A stretch of DNA of 57,940 bases from JAXGTO01 sp040774885. GTDB taxonomy: Bacteria; Actinomycetota; Coriobacteriia; Coriobacteriales; Eggerthellaceae. This document shows, piece after piece, positions 16,070 through 24,224 of the stretch (position 1 is the first letter of the stretch; every line of letters begins with the position of its first letter). A program made the translations under genes and the position numbers. The stretch is taken from positions 1 through 57,940 of the forward strand of contig JAXGTO010000013.1 of assembly GCA_040774885.1 (NCBI GenBank), in the 5' to 3' direction. A model generated the notes under the pieces. That model was not told the origin of the DNA and searched no databases. It saw only the letters and a list, made by a program, of their open reading frames with translations.

Positions 16070-16217
16070 ACCGTATCGGAGTTGAGCTTCGATATGAGAG
16101 GGGCTCTGTTTCGAGGAGGGGGCGGAGTTCTTCTTTATGTCTGGAGGGGATTCGTCGTCCAGACGATGAGGGCCGTATCGCTGCCGGGAGGGAGGCGATG
16201 CGGCTCGCCTTATTTTT
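16070..16217 (+). ncRNA. Candidate structured small RNA or leader, about 148 nt, family unknown
   Basis: Sequence between the promoter at 16036-16063 and the terminator at 16192-16217 folds by eye into several hairpins. TATCGGAG (16074-16081) pairs with CTTCGATA (16087-16094) around a 5-base loop. GTCTGGA (16139-16145) pairs with TCCAGAC (16158-16164). GCCGTATCGC (about 16172-16181) can pair with GCGATGCGGC (16195-16204), which would exclude the terminator stem. That switch-like overlap is typical of attenuators, but no gene follows on this strand. I do not recognise 6S, tmRNA, RNase P or SRP features in it. Confidence 0.55.
16192..16217 (+). terminator. Intrinsic terminator of the candidate ncRNA
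   Basis: AGGCGA (16193-16198) pairs with TCGCCT (16205-16210) around TGCGGC, extended by a G-T pair, and is followed by ATTTTT. The left part of the hairpin also belongs to the alternative long stem described for the ncRNA. Confidence 0.7.
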
Positions 16218-16597
16218 ACAGCCAACCACCGCCCGCACCGGCGTAAGCGAACCGCCCCGCATACTGTGCAATTGACCCAAACCGCCCAATACGCTCATTG
16301 TTCATTCGCCACTCCGAAAATGATGCGCCGACAGCTTGGTAGTGCACGTTTTTCGAAGTAGCAAATGGTTTTTTCGGCAATTAAGTAAAAGAAAAACTTG
16401 CGACCTGGGGTTTTATCGAGAGCAACAACCCATTCAAGCGAAAAACCGTTCTCTAAGTCGAAAAAATTGCACGTACGCTTTTCATCTGCATCGTTTTCCG
16501 ATCAGCAGGCATATTCAACTCAATCTGGATTGATAGAAGGTCATCCAATCCGCCAGCGAAAGCAAACTGCCCACAGCCCCGCGGTCCAGGCGTGCCT
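16218..16597. other. AT-rich gene-free stretch
   Basis: No gene is supported. From about 16320 to 16540 the base composition drops well below the neighbourhood, with runs such as GTAAAAGAAAAAC and GTCGAAAAAATTG. A single copy of the GGTAGTGCACG...TTTTTCGAAGTAG motif (about 16338-16362) relates it to the inverted repeats at 30131-30321. This could be remnant foreign sequence or an RNA locus; nothing translates convincingly. Confidence 0.5.
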
Positions 16598-16725
16598 GAG
16601 GGATGCGAGAGTTGGCAAGGTGTGCCATGTGCCAGAGGGATGCGAGAGTTGGCAAGGTGCGCCATATGCCTGAGGGATGCGAGAGTTGGCAAGGTGTGCC
16701 ATATGCCAGAGGGATGCGAGAGTTG
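16598..16725. repeat. Tandem array, 37-bp unit, about 3.5 copies
   Basis: Units begin at 16598, 16635, 16672 and 16709 (partial) with GAGGGATGCGAGAGTTGGCA and differ by only a few bases. Each unit holds a small internal palindrome, TTGGCA-AGGTG-TGCCAT. The array ends 33 bases past the stop codon of the DUF3795-like gene. Near-identical units without unique spacers argue for a variable-number tandem repeat. Confidence 0.9.
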
Positions 16726-16757
16726 CATATAATGCGGAATAGTCCTTCCCGGTATGC

Positions 16758-17096
16758 TCAGCCTTGCTCTTTGAGATTTCGCAACGCATCTGGAGCGTTG
16801 TCGACCACCGTGGCGATAATCGCGCATCTGCCGAGATCGCCACAGTCCCCGCAACTTTCAAATCCTTTCCTCTGCACACATTTGCGTATTTCGCAGAGGC
16901 TTTCGCAATAGGGCGTCTTCGGACCAGCAACGCGACAACCCATGCAGTTAATCATATCTTTTGTGATTGATGCATGGTTCATCTCGCTCCAGAGCTGTGC
17001 CGTCTTCTCCCTTAGGACATCATCGTTGGTGATGGTGGCAACGTAGGCATCGCATCGCTCACAGTCCAGTCCGCAACAGCCAATCATCTCTCGCAT
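16758..17096 (-). CDS. DUF3795-like cysteine-rich protein
   Basis: 112 residues starting MREMIGCCGLDCERCDAYVAT, which matches the DUF3795 opening (CGL-x-C-x-x-C-x-A). Nine more cysteines follow in pairs (CMGC, CESLCEIRKC, SCGDCGDLGRC), suggesting a zinc- or iron-sulfur-binding cytoplasmic protein. Function is unknown for the family, which is common in anaerobes. The gene is isolated between a 37-bp tandem array downstream and an inverted-repeat cluster upstream. Confidence 0.82.
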   Translation of the reverse strand: MREMIGCCGLDCERCDAYVATITNDDVLREKTAQLWSEMNHASITKDMINCMGCRVAGPKTPYCESLCEIRKCVQRKGFESCGDCGDLGRCAIIATVVDNAPDALRNLKEQG

Positions 17097-17543
17097 GGAT
17101 GATCCCCCTCCTTTGTCGTTTACAAACCCGAAAGTAACACTATCTTACTCTCTTGTGATTATGGGTAATCTTGACTCGCATGCCAAAGTTCACGTCCCTT
17201 CGCCCACGGACGAGCGAAGCGAAGTCCACCCCACCCATCATCCCACCCGCACCGGCGGGAGCGAAGCGAACCGCCCCCCGCACGGCCCTCCCACGGACCG
17301 CACGCTCTGAGGGCGGCGGAATGCCCCGCCGAATGCAAGGAACGTACTGGCGCCACGTGACCGGAGCGAGAAAAGAGCAGTCCACCCCACCAGCGGGAGC
17401 GAAGCGAACCGCCCCCCCTGCACGGCCCTCCCACGGTCCGCACGCTCTGAGGGCGGCGGAATGCCCCGCCGAACGCAAGGAACGTACCGACGCTACGTGA
17501 CTGGAGTGAGAAGGGAGCAGTCCGCCGCCCTCAGAGCGTGCGG
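17097..17543. repeat. Inverted-repeat cluster; one arm is the 3' end of recR
   Basis: A 23-base sequence is present exactly at 17298-17320 and 17438-17460 and in inverted form at 17521-17543, where it contains the recR stop codon and last residues. Between the arms lie near-identical segments (AAGGAACGTAC, then a GCxACGTGAC core and GAG-rich sequence) repeated about 140 bases apart. GGGAGCGAAGCGAACCGCCC is also repeated (near 17268 and 17397). Translations of this stretch are low-complexity Arg/Pro/Ala and I find no gene in it. Confidence 0.85.
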
Positions 17544-18127
17544 CGGGATTCGATGGCGCGGCCTAGGGTTACTTCGTCCGCAAATTCCAAGTCGCCGCCG
17601 ACGGGCAGACCGCTGGCAAGACGCGTCACCTTCACGCCAAGCGGCTTGATCAGGCGTGCCAGATAGCTGGCGGTGGTTTCGCCTTCCACGTTGGGATTGG
17701 TGGCCAGAATGACTTCTTGCACAGATCCGTCGGCCAAACGCGACATCAGCGCCGCAATATGCAGGTCATCGGGACCGATGCCTTCGAGCGGCGAGAGCTC
17801 TCCGCCCAACACGTGGTAGAGCCCATCGAACAAACCGGTGCGCTCGATGGGGGGAATATCGCGCGGCTCGGCCACCACGCAGATGATATCGCGATTGCGC
17901 CTGGTCGACGAGCATATCTCGCACAGGTCGCCTTGCGCGTAATTGAAGCACTGGGGGCAAAAGTGCACCGTCTCTTTCACCTTGACCACAGCATCGGCCA
18001 AACGGCGCGCAGAAGCCTCGTCGGAATTGAGGATCCAATAGACGATGCGCTGGGCGGACTTGGGGCCAATGCCGGGAAGGCGCTCGAATTCATCGAGCAG
18101 AACCTGTATGGCGGGCGCGGAAAACAT
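17531..18127 (-). CDS. recR: Recombination mediator RecR
   Basis: 198 residues, the normal RecR length. The N-terminal helix-hairpin-helix (LLDEFERLPGIGPKSAQRIVYW) is followed by the zinc finger (CPQCFNYAQGDLCEIC) and a Toprim domain (ICVVAEPRDIPPIERTG, then LATNPNVEGETTASYLARL). With RecO it loads RecA at single-stranded gaps. It follows ybaB after 3 bases in the widespread dnaX-ybaB-recR operon. The C-terminal codons lie inside an inverted repeat, yet the protein end (AIESRRTL) looks normal. Confidence 0.97.
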   Translation of the reverse strand: MFSAPAIQVLLDEFERLPGIGPKSAQRIVYWILNSDEASARRLADAVVKVKETVHFCPQCFNYAQGDLCEICSSTRRNRDIICVVAEPRDIPPIERTGLFDGLYHVLGGELSPLEGIGPDDLHIAALMSRLADGSVQEVILATNPNVEGETTASYLARLIKPLGVKVTRLASGLPVGGDLEFADEVTLGRAIESRRTL

Positions 18128-18130
18128 GGA

Positions 18131-18439
18131 CTACATGAGCCCCGGGATGTTCATGCCGCCGGTAACGGAATTCATGCGGGCGGAAGCCTGATCGGAAACG
18201 CCACGCAGCGCCTCGTTGACAGCAGCAGCCACCATGTCCTGCAGCATCTCGACGTCTTCGGGATCGACTGCTTCGGGGTCGATGGTGAGCGACTGGATGC
18301 TCATATCGCCCGACGCAACTGCCTTGACCATGCCGCCGCCGGCGCTGGCCTCGAACGTCATGTCTTTGATTTCGCCTTCAGCCTTGGCCATCTCGGCCTG
18401 CATGCGCTGGGCTTGCTTCATCATCTTCTTCATATCCAT
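18131..18439 (-). CDS. ybaB: YbaB/EbfC nucleoid-associated protein
   Basis: 102 residues, a typical YbaB: an N-terminal coiled-coil-like helix rich in Met/Lys (DMKKMMKQAQRMQAEMAKAEGEI), a beta-rich centre (FEASAGGGMVKAVASGD) and the conserved DPEDVEMLQDMVAAAVNEAL. It forms a DNA-binding dimer. It sits between dnaX and recR, with 3 bases to recR, and may work with recombination at gaps. Confidence 0.95.
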   Translation of the reverse strand: MDMKKMMKQAQRMQAEMAKAEGEIKDMTFEASAGGGMVKAVASGDMSIQSLTIDPEAVDPEDVEMLQDMVAAAVNEALRGVSDQASARMNSVTGGMNIPGLM

Positions 18440-18478
18440 GAGTGGGTTCTCCTAGCCTGTACGGTGTGGGGCGGCCGA

Positions 18479-20593
18479 TCAGCCGTCCACTTCTTTGAAC
18501 TGGATATCCTCTCCGAGCGTGGCGGAAAGGAGGGCGGATAGGTCGTCGGCGGAGGCCGGTTGCTCGCCTGCCGCATCATTGGCGGATTCAGTGACAGATG
18601 CAGCCGTTGCAGGAGCAGCGGAATCGACGGAGCTTGCGGGGGCCACAGGAGCTGCGGCCGTTGCGGGATCCGCAGCAGGGGCGCTTGCCGCCTGCGGCGC
18701 TGCGTTGGCGACATCCTCCGAGGCGCAAGAATCCATGTCGCCATATGCATCGAGGGGAACGTCGTCGATCTGCGGTGCCTGAACAGGCACACAAGGCGCT
18801 GCTGCTGCGGCAGGTCGACTCGGGGCAGCGGGCCGATTGGGTGCAACGGTCGGCTGAGCAGGAGCTGCGGCAGCGACGGGTTGGTAAGACGGCGTCTGCG
18901 CACCGGCAGCCTGGATGCAGCGTATCGCCACCGGGGTGCCCAACGCTTGGGCGAATTGGTTTCTGATGGTCTCTTGCATTTCAGGGCGCTGGATGCGCGA
19001 AAACGCGAAGGGGTTGTCCGCAGGAAACTCGAGAACGACTCCTGAGCCGGAATCGTCTGGACGAGCCTTGACGTTTACCAGCAAAATGCCCTGCGCGATA
19101 TCCGCCTGTTTGATAGCGGTAACGACAGCTTTCCAGGCGCGCTGCAAAGCCGCAGGGTTTGAAAGCATGCCGGAAGCTGCAGCGGCGCCCCCTTGTGCGG
19201 CAGGCTGCTGCATCAGCGTGGCGGCGGCAGGTGCGGGAACCGAAGGTGCAGCCGCAGGGGCCGGCGCTGCCACGGCAGGCGCAGGAGCAGGTTGTGCAGC
19301 GGGCGCAGCAACCGGACGGGGCGCGGGCGAAGCCGCAGCAGGTGCGGGCGAAGCTGGAGATGCAGGCGCCGCCGGGGCCGGAGCCGCGACGGGTGCGGGC
19401 TCAGCGGCAGCAGGGGCCGTCGCAGCAACAGGCAGCACTTCTGCCACAGCGCTATGCCCGGCTTCGAGCGCTTCCACACGCTCCGCCAACGAAGCCAAGG
19501 TAACGTCGGAATCGGGACGGACCATGCGCGTCAAGGCGATTTCAAAACACAGCCGCTGATTGCTGGCCGTGCGCAGTTCGTTTATCGCATCGCCCAAAAC
19601 CATGAGCATCCGAGCCAGGCGATCGGGACCGAACAGTTCCACTTCGCCCGCCAGCTCGCGCCGCTCGGCATCGGCCACGTCGAGCGCTGCATCGCTTCCG
19701 GCCATGGACAGCACATACAGGTTGCGTATGCGCTGCGCCAAGTCTCCGGCGAATTGCGCCAGGTCGGACCCGGTCTCGACGAATTCGGCAACCCAATTGA
19801 AGCAAGCAGCCGCATCGCGCGCACCGATGGCGCGCATGATGGTGGCCATCTCGGTGGAATCAAGCGACCCCAGCAAGTCCTCAGCGCCCTTGAGCGTGAC
19901 CGAACCCTCGCCGAACGCGATAAGCTGTTCGAGCGAAGTGAGCGCGTTGCGCATTCCACCGTCGGCGCGATGGGCGATCAGGTCAAGTGCATCGCCATCG
20001 AATTCCACATCTTCGGCAACGCAAACGGCCCCCAAGCGCGAAACGATCTCGTCGGGAGAAAGGCGATGGAAGTCGAACCGCTGGCAGCGCGAATGGATGG
20101 TTTCGGGCACCTTTTGCGGATCGGTGGTGCACAAGATGAACACCACATGGGCCGGCGGCTCCTCAAGCGTTTTGAGCAACGCGTTGAAAGCGGCAGTCGA
20201 CAGCATGTGGACCTCGTCGATGATGTAGATCTTCACCTTGCCGCGCGTCGGTGCGAACTGCACGCGCCCGATGATTTCCTCGCGCACGTTTTCCACGCCG
20301 GTACGGCTGGCGGCGTCGAGCTCATAGACGTCCGGATGCACCCCGTTGGCGATGTCCACGCATTCGCGGCAGGTTCCATCGGGGCTCGGCGTAGGACCGT
20401 GTTCGCACAGCAGCGCCTTGGCCAGCAAGCGCGCCGTGGTGGTCTTGCCCGTGCCGCGCGGACCGCAGAACAGGTACGCATGGCTTACTTTGTCTTGCTC
20501 GATGGCGTTTTTGAGCGTGCGTTCGATGTGGGTTTGACCCACCACGTCCTCGAACGTCTGCGGACGGTATTTGCGATAGAGCGCTTCGGCCAT
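18479..20593 (-). CDS. dnaX: DNA polymerase III subunits gamma/tau
   Basis: 704 residues. Clamp-loader ATPase: Walker A GPRGTGKT (44-51), DExx box IIDEVHM (about 124-130), arginine-finger motif HSRCQRFDFHRL. The zinc-binding segment LLCEHGPTPSPDGTCRECV shows Cys63, Cys75 and Cys78, while the fourth cysteine usual before the G-x-C-x-x-C is Asp here. A very Ala/Pro-rich linker (about 400-470) leads to a tau-like C-terminal domain, and a second low-complexity Ala-rich tail ends the protein. No slippery heptamer was identified by eye, so a shorter gamma form is not claimed. First gene of the dnaX-ybaB-recR operon; AAGGAAGAAG precedes the start and overlaps the end of dedA. Confidence 0.96.
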   Translation of the reverse strand: MAEALYRKYRPQTFEDVVGQTHIERTLKNAIEQDKVSHAYLFCGPRGTGKTTTARLLAKALLCEHGPTPSPDGTCRECVDIANGVHPDVYELDAASRTGVENVREEIIGRVQFAPTRGKVKIYIIDEVHMLSTAAFNALLKTLEEPPAHVVFILCTTDPQKVPETIHSRCQRFDFHRLSPDEIVSRLGAVCVAEDVEFDGDALDLIAHRADGGMRNALTSLEQLIAFGEGSVTLKGAEDLLGSLDSTEMATIMRAIGARDAAACFNWVAEFVETGSDLAQFAGDLAQRIRNLYVLSMAGSDAALDVADAERRELAGEVELFGPDRLARMLMVLGDAINELRTASNQRLCFEIALTRMVRPDSDVTLASLAERVEALEAGHSAVAEVLPVAATAPAAAEPAPVAAPAPAAPASPASPAPAAASPAPRPVAAPAAQPAPAPAVAAPAPAAAPSVPAPAAATLMQQPAAQGGAAAASGMLSNPAALQRAWKAVVTAIKQADIAQGILLVNVKARPDDSGSGVVLEFPADNPFAFSRIQRPEMQETIRNQFAQALGTPVAIRCIQAAGAQTPSYQPVAAAAPAQPTVAPNRPAAPSRPAAAAAPCVPVQAPQIDDVPLDAYGDMDSCASEDVANAAPQAASAPAADPATAAAPVAPASSVDSAAPATAASVTESANDAAGEQPASADDLSALLSATLGEDIQFKEVDG

Positions 20594-20597
20594 GGTT

Positions 20598-21281
20598 TCA
20601 GTCTTCTTCCTTGGCGGCTGCGGCTTTCTTCTTCTTACTGCTGTTCATTTTAGCCTTGACGGCGCCGATAACGGCCGGTGCCACCGAAATGACGATGATG
20701 GCCACCACGATGAGCTCGAAGTTGTCCTGCACGAAGGGAATTCCTCCGAAGAAATAGCCCACCAGCACCAGCACGCTGACCCAAGAGATGCCGCCGATGC
20801 AGTTGAACAGCGTGAACTTGCCGAAATGCATATGCCCTGTTCCTGCGATGAACGGAGCGAAGGTACGGAAGAACGGCATGAAGCGAGTGACCACGATGGT
20901 GAGCCCGCCCCATTTCGAAAAGAAACCATCGACCTTGTCGATGCGCTCGGGCGTAAGCGATTTCACCTTGCCCGAATCGATGATGGCATGGCCGAATCCG
21001 CGGCCGATCCAATAATTCGACGTGTTGCCCAAGATGGCCGCTGCGTAGAATACGATCAGCGTGGGGGCAAGCTCCAATCCGCCGCCGTCGCTGCAGAATA
21101 CGCCGGCTGCGAACAGCAGGCTGTCGCCAGGGAGAAATGGCGTGAATACCAGGCCCGTTTCAAGGAACACGACCAAGAACAACGGCGTGTACACCCATAC
21201 GGGACCCAAAGCGATGATCCAACCCGCAATGGCGCTGCGCGGATCTTTGATCAGGTTGATGATGAAATTGACGATATCCAT
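20598..21281 (-). CDS. DedA family membrane protein
   Basis: 227 residues. DedA/VTT-domain features: PFLPGDSLLFAAGVF near residue 50, NTSNYWIGRGFGHAI, and RFMPFFRTFAPFIAGTGHMHF, where the Arg and Pro residues needed in proton-dependent DedA proteins are present. A Lys/Ala-rich cytoplasmic tail follows (SSKKKKAAAAKEED). Some DedA proteins recycle undecaprenyl phosphate, which is plausible but not shown. The gene lies between SRP RNA and dnaX, with only 4 bases to dnaX. Confidence 0.92.
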   Translation of the reverse strand: MDIVNFIINLIKDPRSAIAGWIIALGPVWVYTPLFLVVFLETGLVFTPFLPGDSLLFAAGVFCSDGGGLELAPTLIVFYAAAILGNTSNYWIGRGFGHAIIDSGKVKSLTPERIDKVDGFFSKWGGLTIVVTRFMPFFRTFAPFIAGTGHMHFGKFTLFNCIGGISWVSVLVLVGYFFGGIPFVQDNFELIVVAIIVISVAPAVIGAVKAKMNSSKKKKAAAAKEED

Positions 21282-21317
21282 GGGCTCTTTCGTCTAAAGC
21301 GGGACATAAGCGCGGAA

Positions 21318-21423
21318 GTATCCCGAATAGGCCTGGGCGCTCGTCAGCGGTCCCTTATGGCTGCTTCCTCCCGGACCTGACCAGGTTCGGAACATGTCGC
21401 CGCCCAAGCCCATTCGGGATACT
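21318..21423 (-). ncRNA. ffs: Signal recognition particle RNA, small bacterial type
   Basis: The minus strand carries the universal helix 8 core: GTTCCGAACCTGGTCAGGTC followed by CGGGAGGAAGCAGCC, with the GGAA-type apical loop region and both asymmetric internal loops. Long flanking arms AGTATCCCGAAT and ATTCGGGATACT close the hairpin with GGGCTTGGGCG/CGCCCAGGCC between them. A TATACT -10-like box lies at 21442-21447. The RNA binds Ffh for membrane protein targeting. Ends are estimated from the closing stem. Confidence 0.95.
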
Positions 21424-21506
21424 CGAATAACAACGGCATGAAGTATAGCCGACCGCGCCGCGCCGCCACGGCATCGATCGGCCCTGCTATCAAATGAACA
21501 TAGAGC

Positions 21507-22790
21507 CTACCGCAGCGCCAGCGCCTGTTTCACCTCGGCCACCATGTACAAGCTGCCGCAGATCACCACCAATCCGTCGGGTCCGGCCAATTCGCATGCC
21601 TTTTGGATGGCCTCGGGAATATCTTCGGCTTCGTAACAGTTGCGCTCGGCCGTGCAGCCCAGCATGTCTTGGCAGGTGAAGCGTATGGCACGTGCCAGCT
21701 TGTAAGCGGAAAGCGCACGCGGGTTGGGAGGAGCCGTGCACACGAAAGCCGCACCATGCGGCAGCAGGATCTCAAGCATGGTGGGATAGTCTTTATCTTC
21801 CAGCACGCCGATGACGAACACCGGCTTGCGGTCGGGAAAGCTCCGATCGAGAGACTCGACCAGCGCACGGGCTCCTTGAACGTTGTGGCCGCCGTCTATG
21901 ACGAACGTCGGCGATCCTTCGACGATCTCGAAACGTCCGGGCCACTGAGTGGATGCGACGCCCTGCTCAACCGCTCCATCGAGGATCTTCCATCCCAACG
22001 CACGCAGCTGCAACACGGCCTCGATGGCCAAAGCTGCGTTTTTCGTCTGGTACGCGCCGTGCAAAGACGCATGCAAATGCGAGAATCCCCGATACGAGAA
22101 ATCTTCCGGCACACCCGCTATCTGGGAAAAATCCACCACCGTCAACGGGGCGTCTTCCTGAGCCGCCTTGTTTTGAATGACACTGGCCGCTTCGAAGTCT
22201 TGCGGGCAGGTGAGCACCGGCACGCCGGGCTTGATGATGCCGGCTTTTTCCGTTGCGATGGCGGCGATAGTGTTGCCCAAGATGGCGGTATGGTCCAGCG
22301 AGATGGGCGTGATGACGCAGATTTCCGGATGCTCCAGCACGTTGGTGGAATCCAGCCGGCCCCCCAAACCCACTTCGGCCACGGCGATATCGCAACCGCT
22401 GCGCGCAAAATGAAGGAAGGCTACCGCGGTCATCAGCTCGAACTCGGTGGGATGGTCATCCATGGCATCGGCCGCAGCTTTGACGTCGAGCGTGACGGCA
22501 AGCAGATCGGCATCGGAGATATTGATGCCGTCCACGCGAATGCGATCGGAGAACTCGACGATATACGGGCTGGTGAACAGCCCGGTGCGATAACCCGCCT
22601 TCTGCAAAATGGATGCGATGAACGCACAGGTCGATCCCTTGCCGTTGGTCCCGGCAACATGGACGAAGCGCACGGCGTCTTGCGGATTGCCCAGCCGCGC
22701 CAAAAGCTCGCGCGTGCGATCGAGCCCCAGCCGGCTGTCGTGCCAACGGGGCTCGTTGATGTAAGCTACCGGATCGAAATCAGCGCTCAA
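21507..22790 (-). CDS. folC: Folylpolyglutamate synthase/dihydrofolate synthase
   Basis: 427 residues if it starts at the TTG at 22790, which overlaps the nfnB stop codon. That gives an N-terminus at the usual place before YINEPRWHDSRLGLDRTREL. P-loop GTNGKGS (47-53), SPYIVEFSDRIRVDG, GLGGRLDSTN, LDHTAILG, and FVIDGGHNVQGA are the family blocks. It adds glutamates to folates. Upstream in-frame starts would lie deep within nfnB in a non-homologous extension, so the short form is preferred; AGAAGGA is 12 bases before the TTG, longer than ideal. Confidence 0.93.
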   Translation of the reverse strand: MSADFDPVAYINEPRWHDSRLGLDRTRELLARLGNPQDAVRFVHVAGTNGKGSTCAFIASILQKAGYRTGLFTSPYIVEFSDRIRVDGINISDADLLAVTLDVKAAADAMDDHPTEFELMTAVAFLHFARSGCDIAVAEVGLGGRLDSTNVLEHPEICVITPISLDHTAILGNTIAAIATEKAGIIKPGVPVLTCPQDFEAASVIQNKAAQEDAPLTVVDFSQIAGVPEDFSYRGFSHLHASLHGAYQTKNAALAIEAVLQLRALGWKILDGAVEQGVASTQWPGRFEIVEGSPTFVIDGGHNVQGARALVESLDRSFPDRKPVFVIGVLEDKDYPTMLEILLPHGAAFVCTAPPNPRALSAYKLARAIRFTCQDMLGCTAERNCYEAEDIPEAIQKACELAGPDGLVVICGSLYMVAEVKQALALR

Positions 22791-24222
22791 GGTAATCGAC
22801 GATTCCTTCTGCGGCACGCTTGCCCGCGCCCATGGCCAAGATGACCGTGGCGGCACCGCTTGCGGCATCTCCGCCGGCGAACACGCCCGGCACGCTGGTA
22901 GCGCCGGTTTCCTCGTCGGTGACGATGAGGTTGCGGTCGGTGGCATCGAGCCCCGGTGTGGTCTGCGCGATGAGCGGGTTGGTCTTGCTCCCCACGGCCG
23001 GCACCAGCATGTCGCAGGGCATGGTGAAGGCGCTGTCCGGAATCTCGATGGGGCGACGCCTGCCGGAATCGTCCGGCTCGCCCAGTTCCATGCGCACACA
23101 TTCCAGCTGCGAGACCCAACCGTCGTCGTTTCCGATGGCGCGAACGGGATTGGTGAGCATGGCGAATTCGATGCCCTCCTCTTCGGCGTGGTGCACCTCT
23201 TCGGTACGGGCCGGCATCTCTTCCTTGCTGCGACGATACACGATGGTCACGTCCGCGCCCAGACGTTTGGCCGTGCGCGCGGAGTCCATGGCCACGTTGC
23301 CGCCGCCCACAACCACGCAGTGCTTGCCCACGTATACGGGCGTCGCGTAGTCGGGAAAGAGAAAGGCCTTCATCAGATTGACGCGCGTGAGCAGTTCGTT
23401 GGCCACCATCACGCCGTTGAGCCCTTCGCCTTCGATGCCCAGATAGCTGGGAAGGCCCGCTCCCGTTGCCACGAACACGGCATCGAAACCTTGGTCTTCC
23501 ATGAGTTCGCGCAAGGTGAACAACTTGCCGATGACGGCGTTCACCTGGAAGTCGACGCCGGCGGCCTTGATGGTTTCCACTTCTTCAGCCACCAGGTCTT
23601 TGGGCAAGCGGAATTCGGGGATGCCGTACACCAGCACTCCGCCGGCCTTGTGCAGCGCCTCGAACACAGTCACCTTCACGCCGCGTTTGGCGAGCTCGCC
23701 GGCGCACGTGAGCGATGCCGGTCCGCTGCCGATGCAGGCAACCTTTTTGCCGGAAAGGTCCGCTGTGGATGCGCCCGTACCTTCGGCATCGCGCAGGGCG
23801 GCTTCCGCAGCAGCGGCTTCCTTCTGGTTTTCGGCGGCCCAATCGGCCACGAAGCGCTCCAGGCGCCCGATGCCCACCGACTCGCCGGTTTTCGTCCGAG
23901 TGCAGCGGCCTTCGCATTGGCGTTCTTGCGGGCACACGCGACCGCAGATGGCGGGCAACGTGTTGGTGGAATGGATCAGCGCGTAAGCGGCGGCGAAATT
24001 CCGGTTGGAAACTTCCTTTATGAATTCGGGGATGCGCACGCCCACCGGGCAGCCTTCCATGCAGGGCGAATTGGGGCAATGCATGCATCGATGCGCTTCC
24101 AGGACGGCTTCATCGGCCGTATAGCCTTTGATGACTTCGTCGAAGTTCTTGGCGCGCACCGCTGGATCTTGCTCGGTGATGGGCGTCTTTTCCTTGCTCT
24201 TGTTGAAATTCTCGAGCGCCAT
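22780..24222 (-). CDS. nfnB: NfnB-like large subunit of electron-bifurcating transhydrogenase (gltA-type)
   Basis: 480 residues from the ATG at 24222. N-terminal Cys clusters for two 4Fe-4S centres are seen as CMHCPNSPCMEGCPVGVRIP and CGRVCPQERQCEGRC. An FAD-binding motif follows (ACIGSGPASLTCAGELAKRG) and then an NADPH-binding motif (VVVGGGNVAMDSARTAKRLGADV). On its own it could be the small subunit of glutamate synthase. The immediately upstream nfnA partner, 2 bases apart, points to NfnAB, which couples reduced ferredoxin and NADH to make NADPH. Both readings share the fold; no glutamate synthase large subunit is in the window. Confidence 0.88.
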   Translation of the reverse strand: MALENFNKSKEKTPITEQDPAVRAKNFDEVIKGYTADEAVLEAHRCMHCPNSPCMEGCPVGVRIPEFIKEVSNRNFAAAYALIHSTNTLPAICGRVCPQERQCEGRCTRTKTGESVGIGRLERFVADWAAENQKEAAAAEAALRDAEGTGASTADLSGKKVACIGSGPASLTCAGELAKRGVKVTVFEALHKAGGVLVYGIPEFRLPKDLVAEEVETIKAAGVDFQVNAVIGKLFTLRELMEDQGFDAVFVATGAGLPSYLGIEGEGLNGVMVANELLTRVNLMKAFLFPDYATPVYVGKHCVVVGGGNVAMDSARTAKRLGADVTIVYRRSKEEMPARTEEVHHAEEEGIEFAMLTNPVRAIGNDDGWVSQLECVRMELGEPDDSGRRRPIEIPDSAFTMPCDMLVPAVGSKTNPLIAQTTPGLDATDRNLIVTDEETGATSVPGVFAGGDAASGAATVILAMGAGKRAAEGIVDYLER

Positions 24223-24224
24223 GG

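Noticed and set aside
16070..16217. Assignment of the candidate RNA to 6S RNA, tmRNA or SRP RNA
   Set aside because: No tRNA-like ends or tag frame for tmRNA, no GGAA helix 8 (which is at 21.4 kb), and no clear single long hairpin with a central bubble as in 6S RNA.
16598..16725. CRISPR-like array
   Set aside because: The 37-bp units are contiguous with no unique spacers and there are no cas genes. It is a plain tandem repeat.
19193..20653. 486-codon plus-strand open frame opposite dnaX
   Set aside because: Antisense shadow caused by high GC; the Arg/Gly/Ser-rich start mirrors the Ala/Pro linker of DnaX.
22780..24222. Glutamate synthase small subunit
   Set aside because: The fold fits, but the adjacent nfnA partner and the absence of a large subunit make NfnB more likely. 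Kept as an alternative in the entry.
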